NCBI RefSeq assembly: GCF_021729085.1
Contig: NZ_JAJSAR010000001.1
Location: forward strand, 1,302,001 to 1,366,000
Direction of reading: 5' to 3'
DNA length: 64,000 nucleotides
From: Pseudohongiella sp. O18
Lineage (GTDB): Bacteria > Pseudomonadota > Gammaproteobacteria > Pseudomonadales > Pseudohongiellaceae
The position numbers were made by a program, and so were the translations under genes. Positions within the stretch are counted from its first letter, which is position 1. Each line of letters begins with the position of its first letter. Positions 29,237 through 37,953 of this stretch are shown in pieces. Below the pieces are notes generated by a model, which was not told the origin of the DNA, did no database searches, and was given only the letters and a program-made list of their open reading frames with translations.

Positions 29237-30631
29237 ATGTCCCGATTGCCGCTTAGCCGCCATTTCTTTCCTGCCTGCCTTGCTGCCTCAGCCGCCCTGG
29301 TAGCGTCACTGTCACTGCACGCCCAACCACCCATTAATGTGCCTGCTTCGGCACCGGCGCATGTGCACCCCTTGCCGACCCTGCGCGAGCAGGCCGCCGA
29401 GCAGCAGGCCTGGCTGGAGGCGCGGATGGATCGTGTGCTGCCGGCACTGATGCAGGAATACGGCGTGGATATGTGGATTCTGTCGATGCGCGAATACGCC
29501 GAGGATCCCGTATTCTGGTCCATTACTTCTCCGACAACATTCGCCGCGCGTCGTCGCTCCATTTATGTGATGAGCCTGCAGCCTGATGGCAGTGTCGAGC
29601 GCCTGGCACTGGGTGGCTCCAGCCAGGGCGGTGTGTTCGAAGCCTTCCGCTCCACCCGTCCCGCGCCGACCCAGGATACCGGTGAGCTGGTAGGTGATGA
29701 ACAGTGGCGCCTGCTGCGCGAACTGATCGAAGATCGCGATCCCGACAACATTGCGCTGAACATCGACTCTGAATGGGCTTTTTCGGACGGCCTGCATGCC
29801 GGTGAGCGCGAAGTACTGGAAGAGGCACTTGGCCCGTATCTGGAGCGTGTCGTGCGCGAGCCACGCCTGGCCATGAACTACATTGCGCTGCGCATCCCCG
29901 AGATGATGCCGCGCTACCGCAAGGTCATGGAGACGGTACACTCCGTCATTTCCGAGGCCTTCTCCAACGCCGTGATCACCCCCGGCGAAACCACCACCGA
30001 AGATGTTATCTGGTGGATGCGCCAGCGTGTGCAGGACCTCGGTTACCAGGTCTGGTTCCAGCCCTCGGTAGATGTGTCCCGCGAGGGCGACGGTCGCATC
30101 AGCGGCAACACCGTCATCCAGCCAGGTGACTTACTTTGGACCGACTTCGGCGTGGTCGCCATGAACCTGCACACCGACACCCAGCACCTGGGCTACGTGC
30201 TCAAACCCGGCGAAACCGACGCCCCCGACGGTCTGAAAGCCTGCCTGGCCGACTCCAACCGCATGCAGGAACTGCTGCTGGAAGAAATGGAACCCGGCCG
30301 CACCGGCAATGACATCCTCGCCCTAACGCTGGCGCGCATGGCAGCCGAAGGCATCACTGGCACCGTCTACACCCATCCCATCGGCGACCATGGCCACGGC
30401 GCCGGTCCGCTGATTGGACGATGGGATGCGCAGGAGGGTGTGCCTATCCGCGGCGATGCCGTGCTACTGCCGTCCACCTGGCACTCAATCGAACTGCAGG
30501 CAACCAAGGCGATACCGGAGTGGGGTGGCCAGGAAGCCAACTGCCGCCAGGAGGAAGAAGCGTATCTGGATGAGAATGGGGAGCGGCATTGGGTGTTTAG
30601 AAGGCAGGAGGCGTTTCATTTGGTTTGGTGA
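29237..30631 (+). CDS. Secreted M24 family metallopeptidase (Xaa-Pro aminopeptidase-like)
   Basis: 464 residues with a signal peptide (SLSLHAQPP). N-terminal creatinase-like domain, then the pita-bread M24 fold: metal ligands Asp in WTDFGV, Asp/His in NLHTDTQHLGYV, His in PIGDHGHGAGP and Glu in WHSIELQA plus the last acidic EEEAYLDENG. This is the five-ligand set of M24 enzymes that release N-terminal residues next to proline. GGAGAA lies upstream. Codon use becomes strongly C-rich in its second half. It is the last gene before an AT-richer accessory stretch. Confidence 0.9.
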   Translation: MSRLPLSRHFFPACLAASAALVASLSLHAQPPINVPASAPAHVHPLPTLREQAAEQQAWLEARMDRVLPALMQEYGVDMWILSMREYAEDPVFWSITSPTTFAARRRSIYVMSLQPDGSVERLALGGSSQGGVFEAFRSTRPAPTQDTGELVGDEQWRLLRELIEDRDPDNIALNIDSEWAFSDGLHAGEREVLEEALGPYLERVVREPRLAMNYIALRIPEMMPRYRKVMETVHSVISEAFSNAVITPGETTTEDVIWWMRQRVQDLGYQVWFQPSVDVSREGDGRISGNTVIQPGDLLWTDFGVVAMNLHTDTQHLGYVLKPGETDAPDGLKACLADSNRMQELLLEEMEPGRTGNDILALTLARMAAEGITGTVYTHPIGDHGHGAGPLIGRWDAQEGVPIRGDAVLLPSTWHSIELQATKAIPEWGGQEANCRQEEEAYLDENGERHWVFRRQEAFHLVW

Positions 30632-30997
30632 GACGCTGCCTGGGACCTAGGGCTACAGGTGCTCAATAGTCGAATCCAATAGATCTGGCATGAGGTGAGT
30701 TTCGCGTGGGTACGGCATCACTGGAGTCTAAGTGTCGATGGTCGCGAAGAGAGATTTGGCTTTTTTTACCAGATTGGCTTGGTGATCAACCATATTCTTG
30801 ATAATCGTCGCCCTCGTGTTGTCGTCTATCATGGCGAGCACAGGTTCATCAAATTTCTGAAAGTTTGTGCTGGATCGGTGGTTAAAGGGATTCGGTAAGG
30901 ACGTTTGGAATGTAGAGAAAACAGAACAATGAAGATTGCCGGCCGCAGGCAAGATAAATTCGTTTATGGGAACTTTGCGTGAAACTCATACTTAAGA
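30632..30997. other. Intergenic stretch at the left edge of the accessory cluster
   Basis: 366 bases of visibly lower GC than the M24 gene. Two overlapping short frames on opposite strands (67 and 74 codons) are both poor candidates: neither has a ribosome site or a recognisable family. No terminator or repeat was recognised. Confidence 0.35.
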
Positions 30998-31951
30998 TTG
31001 GTTGTTAGGGTGGCCAGTTTGACCGACCATAAAATGCAGAACCTTCCCATTCTTCTAGCCGCATTCGAGCAAGTAAGGCTGCTTGAGCGTACTTTCGGCG
31101 ATGACATTCCATGGTCAGCCATTATTCAAGGGTTCGAATTTAACGGTCGCAAAGTACTGATGGCGAACAGAGCACGAGGAATATTTAAGCCCAAAGAAAT
31201 GCAAGACGGGCTGCTAAGTATCAAAACTACAGAGCCCAGGGCAGGCAGAACGAATATTTATGATGACCAAGAAATGTCGGAGGGGTTTTTCCGTTACTCC
31301 CTTCAGAGAGGTGATTCACGAAGTGGTGGAAATAAGTGCTTATGGGAAGCCAAGCAGCAGCGACAGCCATTCATCTATTTTCATGCTGTGGCGCCCGGAA
31401 GATACAAAGCGATATGGCCATGTTATATCTCTAATATTCACGAATCAGAACGCTATTGCGAAGTAGTAGTTGGGGAGCCTCTAGATATTTCGCGCGATCA
31501 ATCGAGGGGCGTGGTATATCCTGACTTAAGCGCACCTGCCAGGTCATACGCAATAAGAGAAACGCGGGTCCGACTGCATCAAGCCACGTTTAGAGTAAAT
31601 GTATTAACTGCCTACAATAATAAGTGTTCATTGTCAGGGCTCCCAATCCGAGAGTTACTCGAAGCGGCGCATATTACACCAGATTCTGAGACGCACAGCT
31701 CTACAGAAGTATCAAATGGTATTGCGATGTCGCGCCTTCATCACAAGGCGTATGATGCTAATTTGATTGGCATATCGCCCGATATGGAAATCACTGTAAG
31801 CGACATACTGTTGAGCCAGCAGGACGGAGCAATACTCACCGCACTTCAAGAATTGAACGGCAAACAGCTAGTGCCGCCTGGCAATAAACATCATTTGCCT
31901 GATAGAGATCGTCTTGCTCAAAGATACGAACAGTTCATAAAGACTAATTAG
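30998..31951 (+). CDS. HNH endonuclease, restriction-like
   Basis: 317 residues at most. The C-terminal HNH_2 domain (about 205-265) reads RVNVLTAYNNKCSLSGLP, LLEAAHITP and NGIAMSRLHHKAYDANLIGI, with the AAH and N..LHxxxD metal/catalytic pattern of solitary HNH restriction endonucleases. The N-terminal 190 residues (YFHAVAPGRYKAIWPCYI) resemble the target-recognition part of such proteins. The start is uncertain: TTG 30998, GTG 31010, TTG 31019 (AGGG at 8 bases) or ATG 31034 are possible. No partner methylase adjoins. Base composition is poorer in GC than the neighbours, suggesting transfer. Confidence 0.82.
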   Translation: MVVRVASLTDHKMQNLPILLAAFEQVRLLERTFGDDIPWSAIIQGFEFNGRKVLMANRARGIFKPKEMQDGLLSIKTTEPRAGRTNIYDDQEMSEGFFRYSLQRGDSRSGGNKCLWEAKQQRQPFIYFHAVAPGRYKAIWPCYISNIHESERYCEVVVGEPLDISRDQSRGVVYPDLSAPARSYAIRETRVRLHQATFRVNVLTAYNNKCSLSGLPIRELLEAAHITPDSETHSSTEVSNGIAMSRLHHKAYDANLIGISPDMEITVSDILLSQQDGAILTALQELNGKQLVPPGNKHHLPDRDRLAQRYEQFIKTN

Positions 31952-32080
31952 ACTGCATGCTTCATTGAAGCCTGTTGCCTCATTCGTTTCTGGTGGACAT
32001 CGTCTTGGCAGCGCGAGCGGCAGAACAAGTGCATTGAATTCAACGGTGGTGCCAAATCTAAAGGTGTTTTTTTAAGGGGT

Positions 32081-32527
32081 GTGCGACCGATTGACGAACA
32101 TCCACGTACAAAGCAATATGAATTGATGAATAATAAACTAGACACTAATCTGTGCCCCTTTTGCGACCATAGTAGCCGCAAGCCTCTAGTCGCTAACAGC
32201 ACAGGGGGCGCGATTCTAGACAATTACCCGATTTCACCGGGGCATACATTGATCATTCCCGTACGACATGTCGCCTCATACTTCGATCTGTCTCAAGACG
32301 AACGCGATGACCTGTGGGACCTTGTCGAACAGGCCAAGGCAATACTAGACAAGACGTTTTCGCCGGATAGCTACAATGTCGGCTTCAATGACGGGCCTGC
32401 CGCCGGCCAAACCATTGGGCACTGCCACATTCACCTGATCCCACGTTATGTTGGCGACGTGGCTGATCCGAGAGGTGGTTTGCGCTGGATTATGCCGCAC
32501 AAAGCTGACTATTGGTCTGATAAATGA
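32081..32527 (+). CDS. HIT family nucleotide hydrolase/transferase
   Basis: 148 residues from the GTG at 32081, or 133 from the ATG at 32126; no ribosome site decides. The histidine-triad motif is intact: GHCHIHLIPR (HxHxHxx), preceded by the purine-binding PISPGHTLIIPVRHVASYFDL and an N-terminal CPFC pair. HIT enzymes split or transfer nucleoside phosphates (Fhit, HINT-like). Its TGA overlaps the ATG of the HNH gene (ATGA), so the two are translated together, linking a nucleotide-acting enzyme to a nuclease. This suggests a defence or stress role (inference). Confidence 0.85.
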   Translation: MRPIDEHPRTKQYELMNNKLDTNLCPFCDHSSRKPLVANSTGGAILDNYPISPGHTLIIPVRHVASYFDLSQDERDDLWDLVEQAKAILDKTFSPDSYNVGFNDGPAAGQTIGHCHIHLIPRYVGDVADPRGGLRWIMPHKADYWSDK

Positions 32528-33624
32528 GCACTTTATCTGCACGCGCGCAGCTGGCGTTTCTTGAGAAGATCCAACGCCTATTTGACGAGGGCGAGTTTTC
32601 GGCCACATACAAATTCGCCCTGATGCTGACGCTGACAGAGCTGGCAATTGAGTATGGTGCGGATGATGACACCGAGTTGGCATTGCCACTCGATCTGGTG
32701 GCGGAGCGTTTTGCGCTTTGGTACTGGCGGCAGGCAAGCGCTTATGGCCCGGCGTCTGCTGACTCTGAAGACGGTATTCTTGTTCAGAATCTCGGCAAAC
32801 AGGCGGCTGTGATAAATCGAATACGCGGTGTTTACAATGATGTACAAGGCAATCCTGCCCGCGCCCCCGGCCATCCACATTGGAAGCGTGTAATTTCAGA
32901 CATCCGGGCTATCGTCCACAACATGCCGTTACGCCATCTACAGGTAATTGGTGGCGAGACAGATCGATTTCTCTATGATTATCCGTGTGTGAACAAAATA
33001 TTGGTTCTCAAGCGGGGTATCAGTCATAACCTTCGACGTTTCAGTCCTCTTATTCAGCAACTGGCAAAGGCAGGTTGGCTTGAACACATTCGCAGTAATC
33101 GCCGCAATTCTGAGCTACTTGGGAAAAAGGACGATCTCGAGTCATTTATGTTCGGGACGCCAAGAGCTCAGCTGGCAAAGGTTTCGCCAATTCTGGCCGA
33201 CATGCAGGACAGACGTTGCTTCTACTGTCAGGGAAAGTTGCACAGCCAGGTTGAGGTTGACCACTTCATCCCGTGGTCTCGCTACCCAAGGGATACTGCC
33301 CACAACTTCGTTGTGGCGCATCGAAGCTGTAATAACGACAAACGCGATATGTTGGCGGCCAAATCGCACCTGGAACGCTGGCTGGATAGGAACGAACGCA
33401 TCGGCCGAGAGCTGGGGGAACAAATGCAAGACCAGGGCTTCGTCTCGAATTTGGCCAGCACGACTGAAGTGGCGAAATGGGCATATGGTGAAACACTCAG
33501 GATGCAGGGTTATGCCTGGATCGCAACACGTCGTCAGACTGAAATGATAAATGAGCAGTACACTGCGCTTTTTTCAATAAATCAGTCTGTTAGCAGCCGA
33601 ACAAACACCCCAACCACCCGATAG
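32524..33624 (+). CDS. HNH endonuclease coupled to HIT protein
   Basis: 366 residues. A long helical N-terminal part (1-225; ALMLTLTELAIEYGADDD, LRHLQVIGGETDRFLYDYP) precedes a canonical HNH (about 235-280): RRCFYCQGKL, EVDHFIPWSRYPRDTAHNFVVAHRSCNNDKRD, with two CxxC-like zinc pairs and the His-Asn-His core. It begins in an ATGA overlap with the HIT gene. Its last 14 codons overlap the 3-prime end of the convergent helicase fusion by 43 bases, and the tail (SSRTNTPTTR) looks like read-through into that gene, so the C-terminus may have been replaced by a recombination joint. Confidence 0.85.
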   Translation: MSTLSARAQLAFLEKIQRLFDEGEFSATYKFALMLTLTELAIEYGADDDTELALPLDLVAERFALWYWRQASAYGPASADSEDGILVQNLGKQAAVINRIRGVYNDVQGNPARAPGHPHWKRVISDIRAIVHNMPLRHLQVIGGETDRFLYDYPCVNKILVLKRGISHNLRRFSPLIQQLAKAGWLEHIRSNRRNSELLGKKDDLESFMFGTPRAQLAKVSPILADMQDRRCFYCQGKLHSQVEVDHFIPWSRYPRDTAHNFVVAHRSCNNDKRDMLAAKSHLERWLDRNERIGRELGEQMQDQGFVSNLASTTEVAKWAYGETLRMQGYAWIATRRQTEMINEQYTALFSINQSVSSRTNTPTTR

Positions 33625-35777
33625 CTCTCAACCTCATCCGCACCCAAAACAATCGGCTCATACCCAGTATTACTGGATCGCGGTTTCAACATGATCTGCT
33701 CATGCGCCCAGCCATCGTCGCTTTCACTTTTCACGCTGGCGTATTCTTTAATCGTATAGTGTGAACCGCTTTCTTCATCAATACTGTTCAGCATTTCGAC
33801 CAGCACGATCTTGCCATTGCGGCTGCCGCCGGGGTCGGTGCGGAACAGGCACATGGCGCCGTTGGGGATGATGTTGTTCATCGACTCGCCCTGGACCTTG
33901 CAGGCAAAGTAACTTTCGTTGATGCGCTCGCCTTCGGGAACCAGAGTCCAGTCTTTGTGCTCTCCACGCTGCTGTTCGCTGAAGTCTCCGGCGGCTGCTA
34001 TCAGGTCATATACTGGCACGGCATTGATAAACGGTTTGACAGGTATCGGAACGATATCTGCTGTGCCATCAAATGACTGCGATTCCGTCGCGATGTGCTG
34101 AGCGAGATAGTCCCGGAGGTCGGGATCGCATGCATAGATGAACGTACCGCGTATGCCACGCAGCAGAATGGTCTGGTAGATGTTTAATATATATATTTTA
34201 AGTTCTTCGGGATTCTTGATCGACTGTTTTCCGTTCCTGTCGAAGTAAAGCTCGGGCCGTATGATGATTTCATTGCTGACTTTGTCGTAGCCAATTTCGC
34301 GGCCGAAAATGACTCCAGCAATGTTGAGGTCGTAGCCCTGTGTTGTGTGGATGCAGCCAACTTCATTTACTGAGTTAGGTGCGTTGATCCAGTCTTTGCT
34401 GGTGCTGTTCCATCTCAGCTGAACGCCCTCAATCTGAATATCGAAAAGTTCACTGTTTTTATTGGAGACCCATGGCCATGCGTATCCTGCAATCATCCGC
34501 GACAGCCCATGCTGATCGTCGCGTTCTCTGACGGCGTTAACGAATTCGGCGAAGGAGTCGAACAATCTGAGTTCGTAGTTTTTTGACTGGTAGGGCGGTG
34601 CATTTCCCAGTCGACCATGCAGCAGTCTATTGATGAACTGAACGTAGGGGTTGCCGCCTCTGACACGGAACTGGGACACCAGTTGCTGAGTCTGGGTCGT
34701 TGGCGATAGTTTGAGTTTTTCAAAAACGCCGGTCGGTGTGTCAGAGGGCTTGATGGTCTGGTTCAGGTCGTAGAAAAACACGGCCTTGTTCGACTGCTTG
34801 GTTACCCAGTCCACCTCGCTGCAGTTCGCTGGATCCAGGCCAAGCGTGTTTGCGGTTTTGTCGAACGAGCCGTAATAGGCGCCCAGGTTTTGTCTGCGGC
34901 GCAGACGGTGTGCTTCATCGACAAGGACAATGTCGTATTGCTGTTCCGCAAGTTGTGAGGGGCTGATCACCATTTTCCGCGACAGGCCCGCAACATTGGC
35001 GAAGGCTTTTTCAACGGTGGCGCGAAACGAGGCCATCGGCACTACCAGGGCCATTTTGGGTCTGGGGCCAAACCTGTCTCGCAACTGCGACAGCAGATTC
35101 CTGAATTCATCCTCATCGGAGGAAAGACTGCTGAACCGGAAGTCGTCCAGATCGCTTTGCAGCAACTTGAACAGAAATATCGCCAGCACGGATTTGCCGG
35201 TGCCGGCGCCACCCTCGACGATCAGGGATTTCACCTGATCATCCAGAAGGGCGTACATGATGCCCAGCAATCCCTGGCGCTGGTCTGCTGACAGCGTTTT
35301 GTACGGTGAGTATTTGAACAGGTCGGAGTTGTCGAGATGCTCAATGGAATGTTGAGCCAGGCCTTCTGCTCTCAACTTGTCCCAGAGGTGTCTGAACATT
35401 CCCGAATAAAGCTGTTCTTTCTGGTAGTAATTGTGATCGACCAGCCCAAGGTTGCCATTGAGCAGTGCGAACTTGCCATCGGCTGCCATGTACTTGATGA
35501 GATTCGATTCGATATCCAGTGTGGCAGACTTGTTAAACTTGTCGCTCTGAATCAGGTGAACGATGGTCAGTCTGCTTTTTTCGTTGTGCTTGAGGTGGGC
35601 CTCCATCCGGGTGACAGTGTCGGCAGTCTCGCCGACGTAGGCACGTCCTTTAATGGCATTGCTCAGCACATAAACAAGTGGCCAGTGACCCTGAGTGAGC
35701 CCGTTCGCTCGAATCTGCTCCAGTGAACTCCTCTGGAAAGCAAAGCGCCTGATCTCAAGATCGTGAGCTCCGCTCAT
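33582..35777 (-). CDS. GIY-YIG nuclease / SF1 helicase (DUF2075) / LexA-like S24 autoprotease fusion
   Basis: 731 residues. GIY-YIG domain 32-110 with Tyr36, AYVGE (47-50), Arg57 and Glu90. SF1 helicase of the DUF2075/Schlafen-like group 150-555: Walker A GGAGTGKS (189-196), DEAH (287-290), FFYDLNQT, SQFRVRGGN, HTTQGYDLN and LLRGIRGTFIY. C-terminal S24 domain 585-731: cleavage-site-like IAAAGDF (Ala596-Gly597), Ser632 in GESMNN and Lys677 in YTIKEY, with LexA-like spacing. It starts in an ATGA overlap with the MazG-like gene. Predicted DNA-acting enzyme whose activity or stability may be switched by RecA-stimulated self-cleavage (inference). Confidence 0.9.
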   Translation of the reverse strand: MSGAHDLEIRRFAFQRSSLEQIRANGLTQGHWPLVYVLSNAIKGRAYVGETADTVTRMEAHLKHNEKSRLTIVHLIQSDKFNKSATLDIESNLIKYMAADGKFALLNGNLGLVDHNYYQKEQLYSGMFRHLWDKLRAEGLAQHSIEHLDNSDLFKYSPYKTLSADQRQGLLGIMYALLDDQVKSLIVEGGAGTGKSVLAIFLFKLLQSDLDDFRFSSLSSDEDEFRNLLSQLRDRFGPRPKMALVVPMASFRATVEKAFANVAGLSRKMVISPSQLAEQQYDIVLVDEAHRLRRRQNLGAYYGSFDKTANTLGLDPANCSEVDWVTKQSNKAVFFYDLNQTIKPSDTPTGVFEKLKLSPTTQTQQLVSQFRVRGGNPYVQFINRLLHGRLGNAPPYQSKNYELRLFDSFAEFVNAVRERDDQHGLSRMIAGYAWPWVSNKNSELFDIQIEGVQLRWNSTSKDWINAPNSVNEVGCIHTTQGYDLNIAGVIFGREIGYDKVSNEIIIRPELYFDRNGKQSIKNPEELKIYILNIYQTILLRGIRGTFIYACDPDLRDYLAQHIATESQSFDGTADIVPIPVKPFINAVPVYDLIAAAGDFSEQQRGEHKDWTLVPEGERINESYFACKVQGESMNNIIPNGAMCLFRTDPGGSRNGKIVLVEMLNSIDEESGSHYTIKEYASVKSESDDGWAHEQIMLKPRSSNTGYEPIVLGADEVESYRVVGVFVRLLTD

Positions 35778-36094
35778 AGCTCATTGTATTTCCTGGCGGT
35801 GCCCCTGGCCTTGTCGGCGGGGTACTTTTCTTCATTCTGTTTGATTTTCGCCAGCACGATGTCTTTGACATCCAGGTCACAGGCATCGGCCAGCAGGAAG
35901 GCGAACGAGAACACATCGGCCAGCTCTTCCTTGATCTTTTCAGGATCGGCATCTTCCGGCTGTTTCCACAGGAAGGCTTCCAGCAGCTCGGCGGCTTCAA
36001 TGCTCAGCGCCAGTGACAGGTCTTTGGGGTTGTGAAACTGCTGCCAGTCGCGCTCGTCGCGGAATTTCTTCAGGGCGTCGATGATTTCGTTCAT
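35774..36094 (-). CDS. MazG-like nucleotide pyrophosphohydrolase
   Basis: 106 residues from the ATG at 36094 (an upstream ATG at 36160 lacks support). All-alpha NTP pyrophosphatase: SIEAAELLEAFLW carries the ExxxE motif and KEELADVFSFAFLLAD the ExxD motif that bind Mg ions. Hydrolyses non-canonical or dNTPs to NMP and PPi; relatives sit in housecleaning and phage-defence loci. It heads the minus-strand operon and overlaps the helicase fusion start by four bases (ATGA). A remnant of a second copy lies at 40905-40988. Confidence 0.92.
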   Translation of the reverse strand: MNEIIDALKKFRDERDWQQFHNPKDLSLALSIEAAELLEAFLWKQPEDADPEKIKEELADVFSFAFLLADACDLDVKDIVLAKIKQNEEKYPADKARGTARKYNEL

Positions 36095-36320
36095 GGTTAT
36101 GGTCTGTCGATGGCCAGGGTTATTGAGTCGTATGATTCCATGTACCGATGCAACAGGCAATAGATACCCTTGGCAGGTGACTTTATCAACGACTCCGAAG
36201 ATGCGCGATGGTAAAACATCGGTGTACTTAGCTTAGGGTAGCCTTAGTTCAGATCCACTTTCGAATAAATTGTGTATCCAGTGAAAATCGAATATGTTCT
36301 GAAAGCGTGTGGGGTCAGGA

Positions 36321-36337
36321 ACTGTCTCACCCACAGT
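36321..36337. promoter_or_regulatory. Inverted repeat ACTGT-N7-ACAGT upstream of GNAT-nitrilase gene
   Basis: ACTGT (36321-36325) and ACAGT (36333-36337) with a 7-base spacer, 17 bases before the start at 36354. It resembles a LexA box but the spacer is one base short, so it is only a possible operator. Confidence 0.3.
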
Positions 36338-36353
36338 CTATTCTGGAGGAGTT

Positions 36354-37892
36354 ATGGAAGCCAATCATGTCGAGATTCGCCATCTGACTATTGATGATAT
36401 GAGGGCGCTGCGAGAAGCGTCCGAGCAAGTCTATGACGTTGGCCCGCTGCTGACCTGGACTGAAGAGGTTGTCAATGCCTTGTTGACGCGATTTCCCGAG
36501 GGGCAAATTTGTGTCTGTGTTGACGACAAAGTGGTAGGTTGTGCCTTTTCATTGATAATTGACTACGCGAAGTTTGGCGATGATCATACTTACGATGAGA
36601 TCGTAACTGACTTTACTTTTCGCAATCATAACCCTGATGGCGATGTGCTGTATGGAATCGAGGTCTTCATCCATCCAGACTTTAGGGGTTTGAGGCTGGC
36701 AAGACGACTTTACGATGCCCGTAAGGAGTTGTGTGAAAATCTGAATTTGCGAGCCATTATGGCCGGTGGCAGGATGCCAAACTATGGCAAGTATGCTGAT
36801 AAGCTGAGTGCGAAACAATATATTGAAAAAGTAACAAGCAAAGAACTGTACGACCCGGTACTGAGCTTTCAGCTGGCCAATGGATTTCATGTTCGCAAAT
36901 TGCTTAAAGGGTATATTCCGGGCGATGTCGAGTCTCAGGATTATGCCACCTTGCTTGAATGGTCCAATATTTTTTATAGCAAATCGGTTAAGTTGATCAA
37001 TGCCCCAAAATCCCAGGTTCGTCTGGGTCTTGTGCAGTGGCAAATGCGCAGTATGGCAGGCATTGATGAACTTTTTGACCAGATGGAGTTTTTTGTTGAT
37101 GCGGTTTCGGACTACGGCAGTGATTTTGTCCTGTTCCCAGAGCTGTTTGCAGCTCCACTCATGGCACAATACAACCACTTGAGCGTCACCCAGAGCATTC
37201 GCGAGCTGGCCAAGTACACCGAAAGTATCCGCGATAAATTTATCGATTTCGCGATCAGCTACAACATCAATATTATCACCGGCAGTATGCCATACCTCAT
37301 AAAAGGAAAACTGTATAACAGTGGTTTTCTGTGCCGACGTGATGGAAGCTGGGAGAAATATGACAAAGTGCATGTGACGCCGGCAGAGCGAAGGAACTGG
37401 GCAATGTCGGGCGGCAATCAGGTCAAAGTGTTTGATACCGATTGCGGTAAAATAGGCATTATGATCTGTTACGATGTTGAGTTTCCGGAATATGCCCGAT
37501 TGCTCTCCGATCAGGGAATGAATATTTTGTTTGTGCCATTTTTGACCGACACTCAAAATGGTTATACACGCGTGCGGCACTGTGCCATGGCGCGCGCTAT
37601 CGAAAATGAATGTTATGTCGCTATTGCGGGGGCCGTTGGCAATCTGGCGCGAGTTAATAATATGGATATTCAGTATGCCCAGTCTGCCTTGTTCACGCCG
37701 TCAGATTTCGCCTTTCCAACCACAGGTATCAAGGCAGAAGCGACCCCAAACTCTGAAATGTTGCTGGTCGTTGATGTTAACCTGGATGCGTTAAAAGAAC
37801 TGCATACGCATGGCAGTGTTCACACCATGAAAGACCGGCGGCATGATGTTTACCGGCTGTCGCTGGTGATGTCGGACAAGGACGGGCAATGA
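36354..37892 (+). CDS. GNAT acetyltransferase / carbon-nitrogen hydrolase fusion
   Basis: 512 residues from the ATG at 36354, which has GGAGGAG upstream. Residues about 1-215 are a GNAT N-acetyltransferase (IEVFIHPDFRGLRLARRLYDAR binds acetyl-CoA). Residues about 220-500 are a nitrilase-superfamily domain with Glu in LFPELFA (near 260), Lys in YDKVHVTPAE (near 338) and nucleophile Cys in GIMICYDVEFPE (near 372). The two activities may acetylate and hydrolyse one amide or amine metabolite. Such bifunctional proteins recur in proteobacteria, substrate unknown. The gene is less GC-rich than the next one. Confidence 0.92.
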   Translation: MEANHVEIRHLTIDDMRALREASEQVYDVGPLLTWTEEVVNALLTRFPEGQICVCVDDKVVGCAFSLIIDYAKFGDDHTYDEIVTDFTFRNHNPDGDVLYGIEVFIHPDFRGLRLARRLYDARKELCENLNLRAIMAGGRMPNYGKYADKLSAKQYIEKVTSKELYDPVLSFQLANGFHVRKLLKGYIPGDVESQDYATLLEWSNIFYSKSVKLINAPKSQVRLGLVQWQMRSMAGIDELFDQMEFFVDAVSDYGSDFVLFPELFAAPLMAQYNHLSVTQSIRELAKYTESIRDKFIDFAISYNINIITGSMPYLIKGKLYNSGFLCRRDGSWEKYDKVHVTPAERRNWAMSGGNQVKVFDTDCGKIGIMICYDVEFPEYARLLSDQGMNILFVPFLTDTQNGYTRVRHCAMARAIENECYVAIAGAVGNLARVNNMDIQYAQSALFTPSDFAFPTTGIKAEATPNSEMLLVVDVNLDALKELHTHGSVHTMKDRRHDVYRLSLVMSDKDGQ

Positions 37893-37953
37893 GGCCATGG
37901 CAGGGATGTAGATGCCCCTGCTAAATCTAACAGACTGATACACCGAGGTTTTC

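Noticed and set aside
30695-30952. Overlapping 67- and 74-codon frames on opposite strands between the M24 gene and the HNH gene
   Set aside because: No ribosome site, signal or family on either strand; the minus-strand version is slightly protein-like at its C-terminus but too weak to call.
36321-36337. LexA box candidate near the defence-like cluster
   Set aside because: The spacer is 7 bases, whereas the gammaproteobacterial box is CTGT-N8-ACAG; it also faces the GNAT-nitrilase gene rather than the S24 fusion. Kept only as a possible operator.
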